Assembly (NCBI GenBank): GCA_004172865.1
Contig: SEBV01000011.1
Location: forward strand, 1-64,000
Length of the DNA: 64,000 bases
Direction: 5' to 3'
Source: Gammaproteobacteria bacterium
Lineage (GTDB): Bacteria; Pseudomonadota; Gammaproteobacteria; Pseudomonadales; Cellvibrionaceae
Position 1 is the stretch's first letter. Each line of letters begins with the position of its first letter. The notes under the pieces are model-generated. The model had not been told where the DNA came from, made no database searches, and saw nothing but the letters and a program-made list of their open reading frames with translations. This document shows, piece after piece, positions 9,590 to 18,800 of this stretch. A program made the translations under genes and the position numbers.

Positions 9590-10912
9590 ATGACCAATAA
9601 CAATTCACTTTCTCGACGCAGTATTCTCAAAGGTTCGCTCGGCTTGGCAGCTGGAGCCACTGCCGTTATCGCCGCCAACAACTCAATTGCACAAGAACTG
9701 ACATTACCCAAAGCGCTGAGCGGCGACTCGCTGAGTAACGCGAGCAATGAAACCTATTGGAACCAAATCGCTAACCTTTACCAGCTCTCGCCCAAGTTTA
9801 TTAATCTCGAAAATGGTTTTTACGGCGTATTGCCCAAGCCTGTATTGGCGGAATATCAACGCCAGATTTCTACCCTGAATGAAAGTAGCTCTTTTTATTT
9901 ACGCCAGAATTACGCAGCCGACGCCGACAAAATTCGCCAACAAATTGCAGCTCTTGGTGGCGTATCGCCAGATGAAATTGCTCTCACCCGCGGGGCAACT
10001 GAAGCGTTGCAAAATTTGGTAAGTAATTACACCAAACTTAAAGCAGGTGATTCAGTACTTTATTCAGACCTGGATTATGACAGCACCCAAGCCAATATCG
10101 ATTACCTCAAGGACGTACGCGGCATAAAAGTGGTAAAAATTAATATCCCCGAACCCGCCACTTACGATTCCATTCTCGACACTTATCGCAATGCGCTTGC
10201 AGCAAACCCAAGTATCAAGCTGGTATTGCTTACCCACATCAACCACAAAACCGGGCTGGCGATTCCAGTTCCAGAAATCGCAAAACTTGCCAAGATGAAA
10301 GGCATTGATGTGTTGGTAGATGCGGCCCATTCCTGGGGGCATCTGGATTTTAAAATTCCCGATCTAAACGCCGATTTCGCTGCGTTTAATCTTCACAAAT
10401 GGATTGGTGCTCCCTTAGGCGTTGGCTTTTTGTATATTCGTAAAGATCGCCTGGCCGATATTCACCCGCACCTGGTAAGCGAAACTGCAGGCTCAGACGA
10501 TATACGCTCACGCGTTCATACCGGTACGACTAATACTGCCAATGTGCTTACCATCCCCGCCGCGCTTAATTTTCATCAACAGATCGGCGCCGCCAACAAG
10601 GCCGCGCGCTTACGTTACTTGCGCGATTACTGGGTGACACGAGCGAAAAAAGAAGTGAAAGGAATTCAGATACTCACGCCGGATGACCCACGTCTTTATG
10701 GCTCGATCACATCGTTTAGGCTCGGCGGTAAAAGCTCCAAAGCGGATAATCAGGAACTCGCCAAACGCTTACGCGAGCAATACAACATTTTCACCGTCGC
10801 CCGTGGCGGCCCAGCATCTGGCGATAGCGTGCGCGTAACACCCGCCATTTTCACGCGCCCTAAAGATCTCGACCGATTAGTCGCAGCACTTAAGGAGATT
10901 GCCCAAGCCTAA
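9590..10912 (+). CDS. Tat-exported class V aminotransferase-like PLP enzyme
   Basis: Predicted fold-type I PLP enzyme of 440 residues, related to isopenicillin-N epimerase/cysteine desulfurase-like proteins. The start at 9590 puts a twin-arginine signal (SRRSILKG, then a hydrophobic alanine-rich segment and a cut near IAQE) at the N-terminus; an upstream in-frame ATG at 9527 would bury it. PLP-binding features are D244 in the VDAAHSWGH motif and the Schiff-base lysine K270 in NLHKWIGAP. Tat export implies that the protein folds and takes up cofactor in the cytoplasm before release to the periplasm. The substrate is unknown. The TonB receptor follows after 361 bp and is probably separately transcribed. 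Confidence 0.85.
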   Translation: MTNNNSLSRRSILKGSLGLAAGATAVIAANNSIAQELTLPKALSGDSLSNASNETYWNQIANLYQLSPKFINLENGFYGVLPKPVLAEYQRQISTLNESSSFYLRQNYAADADKIRQQIAALGGVSPDEIALTRGATEALQNLVSNYTKLKAGDSVLYSDLDYDSTQANIDYLKDVRGIKVVKINIPEPATYDSILDTYRNALAANPSIKLVLLTHINHKTGLAIPVPEIAKLAKMKGIDVLVDAAHSWGHLDFKIPDLNADFAAFNLHKWIGAPLGVGFLYIRKDRLADIHPHLVSETAGSDDIRSRVHTGTTNTANVLTIPAALNFHQQIGAANKAARLRYLRDYWVTRAKKEVKGIQILTPDDPRLYGSITSFRLGGKSSKADNQELAKRLREQYNIFTVARGGPASGDSVRVTPAIFTRPKDLDRLVAALKEIAQA

Positions 10913-11273
10913 AACTTCACACCAAATGGTGTTTTATTGCTAGTTATTCCTGCGCGTAAAACACCAATTGATGATGATAAAAACCCAATAACAATTTTTA
11001 GTAACGAGTTGTTTAAAGCGTCGATTTTTCTCTCTCATCTAACTCTCCTACTGCAGTACTGGAGTGACCAACCAAGCGGCCGAAAACCTGGATTTTAGCT
11101 GTTTAAGGTTTTGTCATGCCTCGCATTTCACTTTATAAAAAATTTATAACTCATTGATTATAAATAAGTATTTAATGGCACACTTCCTGCGAATAAGCCT
11201 CTGTCTCCCTAAAATCAACAGCCGTTATCGGCCGCAGGGACATTGATAACATTTTATCCAAGAGGAATTTATT
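10913..11273. other. Leader and promoter region of the TonB receptor gene
   Basis: Begins with a weak terminator-like hairpin (ACACC AAAT GGTGT then TTTATT, about 10919-10935) and carries a sigma-54-type promoter candidate at 11176-11190. No gene seen. Confidence 0.5.
11176..11190 (+). promoter_or_regulatory. Sigma-54 type (-24/-12) promoter candidate
   Basis: TGGCACACTTCCTGC has GG and GC separated by exactly 10 bases and matches TGGCAC-N5-TTGC except CTGC for TTGC. It lies about 84 bp before the GTG start of the TonB receptor, which is compatible with a short leader. Confidence 0.5.
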
Positions 11274-13727
11274 GTGACAAACCCAGGAAGAACCAATACC
11301 GTAATTGCCCTATCCAGGCACAAATTAACGGCCGCGATCAGCTCGATAATTCTCGGCGGTGTTTTAGCTCAACCAGCATTGTCAGCTGATCAACCAGTAA
11401 ACAACAGTGCGACCGCGCTAGCGCTAAATGCCAGCGATATAGATTCCGTAATCGTGACCGGCACACGCCAACTCGGCACCACGGCGCGCGAAAGCGCCAG
11501 CCCCATAGTGTCGATTTCAGCGGACACCCTAATTGAATCCGGCAAGCCCAATTTGATTGATGAACTCAATAAGCTTGAGCCGTCCTTTTACGTTCCCGCG
11601 CGTAGCGGCGATGTCGGAAACCTGACCCGCCAAATTCAAATCCGCGACCTTGGGCCGAATCAAACGCTGGTACTTATCAACGGTAAACGTCGCCACCAAA
11701 CCGCCGTGGTTAACGCATCCAGTACTTTTGCGGGTGCGACGGGCGTCGACCTTGCGCAAATTCCCGTGTCCGCGATTGATCATATCGAAGTCTTAAAAGA
11801 CGGCGCAGCTGCTCAGTACGGAACTGATGCTATTGCCGGTGTGGTGAATATAATCCTGAAAAACTCGCCGGATTCTGGCTCAGCAACCATCGACTACGGC
11901 AGCTACGGCCCGAGCGATATAAATCCGCAGCGTGACGACAAAGGCCAAACCAAACACGTGGCGATTAACAACGGCTTTGGTTTTGGCGATGAAGGCTTTT
12001 TGAATATCAGTGCTGAGTGGACCGATAAAGAACACACCAACAACTCTGGCGAAAACCCGAATATCAAATCCGCCAATGTCGCCAGCCCCGGCTGGGTTAA
12101 CCGCATTGCGGGCGAGCCAGCTTACGAACTCTACAACGTGGGTTTTAACGCGGGTATTAAATTAAGTGATGATGTAAGTCTCTATGGTTTCGGCACTGCC
12201 GGTCATCGCGACGCCGTTGCCCAACAAAATTATCGCCGCTACAACTCGGCGCCCATTCTGTTCCCCACTGGCTACGTGCCTAGCATAGGTATTTCAGAGA
12301 CCGACCGCGCCCTCACGGCAGGCTTAAAAGGCAGCTTTTTAGGCGATGGTCACTGGGACTTGAGCACAACCTACGGCACCGATGAAGCCGATGTTTTGGT
12401 GAGGAATTCCGCCAACCTCAACTTGATCGCCGATACCGGCACCAGCCCTATCAACTTTTACAACGGCACCTTTATCAATAGCCAAGCCACCACCAACTTC
12501 GACCTGAGTAAACCGGTAGATGTCGGCATTTTCGCTGCGCCTTTGAATATCGCAGGCGGCCTGGAATATCGCCGTGAAACCTACGAGCTGCAACCTGGCG
12601 ATGCAGCCTCCCGCTACAAAGCAGGCTCACAAGCATTTCCCGGATACCAAATAACCGATGCCCGCAGTGAAGATCGTCATGTTGAAGGTGTTTACACCGA
12701 ATTCTCCACTCGCTTCACGCCCGACTGGCAGATTTCATTTGCAGGACGTTACGAGAATTACAGCGAAGCAGGCGATACTGCCATCGGTAAAATTTCAACC
12801 CGCTTTGATTTCACCTCGCGCTTTGCAGTTCGTGCCACCGCAAGCACCGGCTTTCGCGCACCGACGTTGGCGGAACAAAATTTCTCGGCAACTAACGTAT
12901 CCCCTACGGTTTCCAATATTCAGTTAGCAGTGAATTCACCTGCCGCAAAATTATTGGGCGCACCGAATCTGACACCCGAAGAATCCGAAAATCTGAGTCT
13001 GGGTTTTGTGTTCGAGCCTTTTCAAGAAGTTTATGCGTCGGTTGATATTTACCAAATCAAACTGTCGGATCGCATCGTAAATACCGGTAATCTCAACGGC
13101 CCCGCGATAAAAGATGCTATCGCGGCCAACGGCATTCAGTATCAAGGCAGCGGCGCCAACCTGAGTTTTTTCACCAACGGAGTTGATACGCGTACGCGCG
13201 GAATTGATGTCGCTGTCGACTGGACAACGGATTCGAAAGACTACGGCAGCCTTAAATGGAATTTAACAGGAACCAAGATAAACACTGATGTGACTCATAT
13301 TAAAAACGCATCCGCACAACTTGGCGGCGGCCTTTTGATCACACCGGTTATTGTCTCCGGCCTTGAAGACAGCACGCCGGATTACAAAGTCGCACTGGGT
13401 GCAGACTATGCTATCGGTAAATGGAATATTAATGCGCGCGTCACCCGCTACGGCACCTCATCATTTTTATCGTCAGATGCAGGCACCGGCCTCGCACCTT
13501 TCACGCTCAACACCATAACGCCTAAAACACTGACGGATCTTTCCATCAGCTACGAATTTACCAACAGCCTCAGCGGTGCAATTGGCGCCAACAATATTTT
13601 TGACGTTCGCCCCAACAAAACCGTACCTATCACCCGCGGCTCAACGAATGCGTCTATCTACCCAACTTTCTCGCCTTACCCGGTGGACGGAGCGTTTTAC
13701 TATGCGAGGACGACGTTTAGGTTTTAG
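11274..13727 (+). CDS. TonB-dependent outer-membrane receptor
   Basis: Active-transport receptor of 817 residues in the outer membrane, energised by TonB-ExbBD. It starts at a GTG with AGAGGA about 8 bases upstream. A signal peptide (cut near ALSA) is followed by a plug domain (about 55-205) with the usual VIVTGTR start, IRDLGPNQTLVLINGKRR and GAAAQYGTDAIAGVVNI motifs. The remainder is a 22-strand type barrel ending in the aromatic signature FRF. The substrate is not evident; neighbouring polysaccharide enzymes make oligosaccharides possible, but no SusD, transporter or sugar regulator is adjacent. The sigma-54-like promoter suggests control by an enhancer-binding protein. Confidence 0.93.
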   Translation: MTNPGRTNTVIALSRHKLTAAISSIILGGVLAQPALSADQPVNNSATALALNASDIDSVIVTGTRQLGTTARESASPIVSISADTLIESGKPNLIDELNKLEPSFYVPARSGDVGNLTRQIQIRDLGPNQTLVLINGKRRHQTAVVNASSTFAGATGVDLAQIPVSAIDHIEVLKDGAAAQYGTDAIAGVVNIILKNSPDSGSATIDYGSYGPSDINPQRDDKGQTKHVAINNGFGFGDEGFLNISAEWTDKEHTNNSGENPNIKSANVASPGWVNRIAGEPAYELYNVGFNAGIKLSDDVSLYGFGTAGHRDAVAQQNYRRYNSAPILFPTGYVPSIGISETDRALTAGLKGSFLGDGHWDLSTTYGTDEADVLVRNSANLNLIADTGTSPINFYNGTFINSQATTNFDLSKPVDVGIFAAPLNIAGGLEYRRETYELQPGDAASRYKAGSQAFPGYQITDARSEDRHVEGVYTEFSTRFTPDWQISFAGRYENYSEAGDTAIGKISTRFDFTSRFAVRATASTGFRAPTLAEQNFSATNVSPTVSNIQLAVNSPAAKLLGAPNLTPEESENLSLGFVFEPFQEVYASVDIYQIKLSDRIVNTGNLNGPAIKDAIAANGIQYQGSGANLSFFTNGVDTRTRGIDVAVDWTTDSKDYGSLKWNLTGTKINTDVTHIKNASAQLGGGLLITPVIVSGLEDSTPDYKVALGADYAIGKWNINARVTRYGTSSFLSSDAGTGLAPFTLNTITPKTLTDLSISYEFTNSLSGAIGANNIFDVRPNKTVPITRGSTNASIYPTFSPYPVDGAFYYARTTFRF

Positions 13728-13810
13728 CGAAAAAGCTTGATAGTTATCGAGGAGAAATTAAATGGCAATCAGCAAGGATGCTAATTGCCCAAAAGCAGTT
13801 CTCCTAAACC

Positions 13811-14179
13811 TTAATGCTTACCCATAAACCCAAAGGGCGCCAAGGTTAAGGTCAGCACAAAAAATACGGCGACAATCAACAATACGAAACGCAAAGGCGA
13901 TAGTAAAAAATTTTGCCAGAGTGTGGGGGCTTCGCCCTGCTCTACCAAATCTGCGTAGGCTTTTTGTTGGCTGGAGGTTCGTTGCAATTGATAGGTTTTA
14001 ATTAATTCGCGGGCGCGTTCAAGGTTGGTGTCATCGGGGAGCCAAAGTGCATCCACCCCCAAGCGCCAAAAACCGGCGTGGGTTTCGTAAAAATAAATAT
14101 CGTTTTCGGCGAGAAGTTCGCGTACGTCTGCGGCTTCATCATCGGGAACATCTTTGAGTTTAAATATCAGCGTCGTCAT
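13811..14179 (-). CDS. DUF6164-like small membrane protein
   Basis: Protein of 122 residues: an N-terminal soluble ferredoxin-like region (MTTLIFKLKDVPDDEAADVRELL, read here as two short segments, with a following acidic helix) and one C-terminal transmembrane helix (about 94-118, FVLLIVAVFFVLTL). It resembles the DUF6164 family, whose function is not established. It begins 11 bp after purU on the same strand and is probably cotranscribed with it; no functional link is evident. Confidence 0.75.
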   Translation of the reverse strand: MTTLIFKLKDVPDDEAADVRELLAENDIYFYETHAGFWRLGVDALWLPDDTNLERARELIKTYQLQRTSSQQKAYADLVEQGEAPTLWQNFLLSPLRFVLLIVAVFFVLTLTLAPFGFMGKH

Positions 14180-14190
14180 TATTTTAAGAA

Positions 14191-15051
14191 CTACTTTGAG
14201 AAGACCACAGTCTTGGTGCCATTTAAAAGTACGCGATGTTCAGCGTGCCAACGCACTGCACGATTCAACACCACTGCTTCAGTATCACGACCAATTTCCG
14301 CCATGTCTTCCGGCGAATTAATGTGGGATACGCGCTCAACCGCTTGTTCGATAATCGGGCCTTCATCCAAATCTGCCGTTACAAAATGTGCAGTTGCGCC
14401 AATAAGTTTTACGCCGCGATCAAACGCCTGATGATACGGTTTTGCGCCTTTAAATCCCGGTAAAAATGAGTGATGAATATTAATTGCACGGCCATTTAAT
14501 TTTTGGCAGAGATCATCGGAAAGAATTTGCATGTAGCGCGCGAGCACTAAAAAATCTGATTGCAAATCTTGCATTAATTGCCAAAGCAACCCTTCCTGTT
14601 CTGCTTTTGTTGTAGCGGTGATGGGCAAATAGTGAAACGGCAACTCATACCATTCAGTTAAATTACGCATAACATTGTGATTGGAAACCACACCGACAAT
14701 ATCAATCGGCAGCGAACCGTTTTTCCAACTATTTAACAAAGCATTTAAGCAATGGCCCCATTGCGACACCGCAATTAATACGCGCGGTTTTACTTGGGTA
14801 TCTGAAATTTCCCAATTCATTTGATACTGTTCACCGAGCGGTTTAAACAGTGAGCGAATTTGACTAATGCTGTAGCCAACTGGGCATTCAAAAACCGTAC
14901 GCATAAAAAAACGACTTTGTTCTACATCTTCAAATTGTGAAGATTCCTTAATATTAAAACCCAGGGTCGCAAACAAAGTAGCGACAGCGGCAACTATGCC
15001 TTTGGAGTCCTGGCAGCTAAACGTGAGGACGATTTCTTTTACAGACGACAT
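14191..15051 (-). CDS. purU: Formyltetrahydrofolate deformylase PurU
   Basis: Hydrolyses 10-formyl-THF to THF and formate, supplying formate for purine synthesis and balancing one-carbon pools in the cytosol. The start chosen at 15051 (MSSVKEIVLTF) gives 286 residues, the usual family length; an upstream in-frame ATG at 15096 would add 15 atypical residues. An N-terminal ACT domain (about 1-80, TFSCQDSKGIVAAV) is followed by a formyltransferase-fold domain with the catalytic Asn/His motif (INIHHSFLPGFKGAKPYHQA) and the DEGPII aspartate. The DUF6164 gene follows 11 bp later. Confidence 0.95.
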   Translation of the reverse strand: MSSVKEIVLTFSCQDSKGIVAAVATLFATLGFNIKESSQFEDVEQSRFFMRTVFECPVGYSISQIRSLFKPLGEQYQMNWEISDTQVKPRVLIAVSQWGHCLNALLNSWKNGSLPIDIVGVVSNHNVMRNLTEWYELPFHYLPITATTKAEQEGLLWQLMQDLQSDFLVLARYMQILSDDLCQKLNGRAINIHHSFLPGFKGAKPYHQAFDRGVKLIGATAHFVTADLDEGPIIEQAVERVSHINSPEDMAEIGRDTEAVVLNRAVRWHAEHRVLLNGTKTVVFSK

Positions 15052-15186
15052 TTGTGCGTATTCCCATTCATTGACTTGGTAAAAAATAGCCGCCAAGCCT
15101 ACGTGATTGCACCTGTGTAATTCAAGTGCAGCGCTGAATAGAAGTAATTTCGAGGATTTTTGGATTAGGTCGGAAAACTGGAAAAA

Positions 15187-15219
15187 GTCGGCGATAGGCT
15201 GTTAAGCACTATCGCCGAA
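15187..15219 (-). terminator. Terminator of the giant repeat-protein gene
   Basis: CGGCGATAG (15189-15197) pairs with CTATCGCCG (15109-proximal copy at 15209-15217) across 11 bases. Read on the minus strand the stem is followed by ACTTTTTCC. Confidence 0.8.
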
Positions 15220-15246
15220 TGAGACATGAAGGAATGTAAAGATAAA

Positions 15247-15882
15247 TTAGAAATCCCAACGAGTGGAGACGCCCCACAAATTTACCGTGTCGTCTTTAAA
15301 CAGAATGCTACGAACACCGAGGCCCAAGCCAAACGATTTTGTGATCTGATAATCAAGGCGCAAGCCTACTAGTAAATCCGTATTACTTTTATCGCCGATT
15401 CTAAACTCGGCACCGTTAACCTCCACTTCTTCTTTCCATACAAAAACACCTAGCTCAGGTGAAACACTCCAATGGTTATTGAAAGGCAATTTAATGCCCT
15501 GTACCAAAGTTGCTCCACCAGCGGCATTTGGATAATGCCGCGCGAAGCCTTTTCCAAACGCGGTTTGGTCTTCAGAACCTGCAAGCCAGAGGTTGACCTT
15601 CACATCGCCAAGATCGAGATAACCTAACTCGGTGTATACATTTTCATTCCATTTGTAGCCGATGGATATTTGCGAGCCGGTGCGATTCACATCGTATTTA
15701 GTCAGGGTGAAATCGTAGCCTTCGTTAGCTAAGGCTGAATTAAATTCATACTCACTTTGGCTTCCGTTAACTTTGTAGACATCCAACCGCAGATAAGTAT
15801 TGCCGGAAAAATTAGCGGCTTGAGTATCAACAGCCACCAATAATAAGGTACCCAACGCGAATAACTTTGAACGGCGATGCAT
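15247..15882 (-). other. Possible internal start: signal peptide plus outer-membrane barrel inside the giant ORF
   Basis: At 15882 an in-frame ATG begins a segment with the look of its own Sec signal (MHRRSKLFALGTLLLVAVDT, then QA) followed by an outer-membrane barrel-like domain (alternating polar/aromatic strands, terminal WDF). GGGAGG (15893-15898 on the minus strand) sits 10 bases before this ATG. It may be an independently translated 211-residue porin-like protein nested in the giant gene, or an ancestral separate gene now fused. Confidence 0.4.
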
Positions 15883-18800
15883 AAGTAGCAAGCCTCCCAT
15901 GAGAATTAATAACGTGTAATCCACTGCACCGCCCTTACCTTTGGTTTTGATTTCTACCGGTGGTAACGCGGGCGGATTCACTGGCGGTTCAACAGGTGGA
16001 ACTACAGTAACTGCAACACTTACAGCGCCTGGGTCAACTACCGCCGAGTTCACTATGCCGTCGCCATCATTGGGCCCGCCGTCTGAAATAGTGAGCTGTA
16101 CGCAGTAACTACCTGCTACCAAACCAGATTTCCATTCAGCGCTCCCAGGTGGCGGACAGTAACCGGGATTCCCGATGGCAGAACGCAGGACGTTATCCGC
16201 ATTCTCGACAAAGTTGACCCATTGGCCTTTCTGGAATTTGCGATAAACCGCGTTAACAGGGATAGGCGCAATTTGTGGAATAGCGATATTGATGGATTGC
16301 CCCGCGGTAGGTAGATCAGCAACAGCAAAGTCAAAGATACCGCCGACGGGTGTGAAGCTGCTATCGGCCTTCAAGTTAGGAAGGGTGGCAACTTCACTAT
16401 CCAAGATTTGTACACCACCGGTGCTACTTGAAAGAGCTAGCAAGCCGAGACCACAACGCACACCTGGGTCGCATTCGATGAGGTATTTATCAGTAGTCAC
16501 CACTTTTTGCGGCAGGATATTGCTAGAGCGCATGTTATCCAGATAATCCGGAATACCATTGCCATCCGCATCGCCAGTGCCTTCAAGTTCATCGGCGATA
16601 CCGTCGCCATCGGTGTCAACGATTGCACTCAGCACCGGCAAACTTGGCACTACATGGAAATACAGCTGCGCCTGGACTTGGGCACCGCCGGAATCTGCCA
16701 CCGTAACATTTACCTGATGACTACCGGTTAAGCCTGCGGGATCAAACACGCGGGTCGCGTTGGTTAGATTCCCGTCGGTATCGGACAGCCCTGTGGTTGC
16801 GGACCAATCAAAGGTGTGAGTATCGCCAACATTTAAGTCAGTCACCCGTGCAGTCACAGTCACTGGCCCACCGTTAGGTGTGATAGTTGTGGTTGGGAAG
16901 CTGCCCTGCGTCAGGCTCAAATTCACCGTGGGCGGCACGTTCCCTTCACGAATGCTGATCGTATGGCGATTAGTTGCACCTATGTTGATATCGCCCGTTA
17001 ACCGCACCACGATCTGGCTATCACTTACGCCACTAACCGCGTTGAGCGTTACGGGTACAGCGACTTCCAATTGACCGTTGTTTGCCAGAGTCGCCGTACC
17101 GCTGGTTAGCGTGTGTTCGGCGGTTGTGGCTGTGGTGGCTTCATCCAACACATAAGAGACATTCAGCGGATACGTTGGTGAAGGTCCATTCAGGATAATT
17201 CTGAATTCAGTGTTGGTACCACGCAATGCGATTTGCGATTTGCTCAAGGACACGAGCGGACGTACATCCAACGTCTGCACTCCAGACGTTTTTATACCGG
17301 CCTGATTGGTCGCAGTCCATTTCACTTGATGACGGCCAGGCGGTAGTAGCAACGGTTGTGTTGCCGATACGCCATCTGCAATGGTGGTACAACAACTTTT
17401 GCCGCTAGTGTCAGTCGCCAGTTTGTCGAGCCCAGTATCCAATTCCGTTTGAGTACTGTTGTTTGCAAGCCGCAATAGCTGACGCAAAGTGATGGGCGTA
17501 TACAGCGCCGTTGCATCTATCTGCAAATCCGCAGGCACTGTAAGTACAGGTGCGAGTGGATCTACAGCATTTTGTGTTTCGAAAGATTGAGTGATCGTTG
17601 GTGCAGCTGCATAGACAGTATTACCCGCTTGCTCACCATTGATCGTACAGGTGCCGGCACTGAGGAGAGTCACACCCCCAAGCGACACTATACAAACAGC
17701 GGGTGTCGCCGAGGTAAAATTGACTGCTAGGCCTGAACTTGCCGTAGCTGCGAGGTTCAGCGGAACACCTACTGTTTGCGAACCGGGATTAGCAAAGGTC
17801 ACTGTTTGGGATGTCTTGGGCGTTACCGCAGTCGATGTCGCGGACGCGGTACCCGTTCCCGCTGAACTGGTTGCCGTCACCGTAAAGGTGTAAGCCACGC
17901 CATCGGTCAAACCAGTTACCACTATGGGCGATGAAGTACCCGTCGCCGTGATTCCCCCAGGACTTGAAGTAACGGTGTAACCGGTAATTGCGGAGCTTCC
18001 CGTAACCGTAGGTGCAACAAAAGTAACCGTAGCTTGGCCGCTGGTGGCAGTGACTGTTCCAATGGTTGGCGCGCCAGGTACTGCCGCTACAACACTGAAT
18101 GATCGAGTCACAGTTGTTGCAGCTTGATATGCGCCATTGCCGGCCTGACTAGCTTCGACAGTACATGTACCACTAGCGATAAGAGTGACCAATCCGCCGG
18201 AGGTAATAGTACAGACGCTGGTGGTAGTTGAAATAAAACTGACCACCAATCCCGAACTGGAGGTAGCGCTGAATGTTGGCGTCGTGCCCAAACTCTGCGT
18301 ACCTGGATCGGTAAAAGTAATGGTCTGGGTTGCGACAGGCGTAATAGCGTTGGATGCCACTGATGCTGGCCCAGTACCAACTGAATTAGTCGCCGTGACA
18401 GTAAAAGTATAGGCAACACCATTCGTTAAACCGGTCACTACAATGGGCGATGCTGGACCCGACGCGGTAATGCCGCCAGGATTCGCAGTCACCGTATAAC
18501 CCGTAACTGCAACGCCGCCATTAAATCCGGGAGTCGCAAAAGTTACAGTTGCCTGCCCATTGCCTCCTGTTGCAGTTCCAATAGTTGGGGCTGCAGGAAC
18601 AACCGCGCCAACACTAAACGTATGACTTACCGGGCTTGCAGGCAAAAAGGTGCTATTGCCTGCCTGCGAAACTGTAATCGTACAAGTTCCCACACTGATT
18701 AAAGTCACCACCCCTACAGAATTTACGGTACAAACTCCTGCTGTTGGAGTACTAAAGCCCACGGGCAAACCTGAGCTTGAAGTCGCACTTAGTGAAGGCA

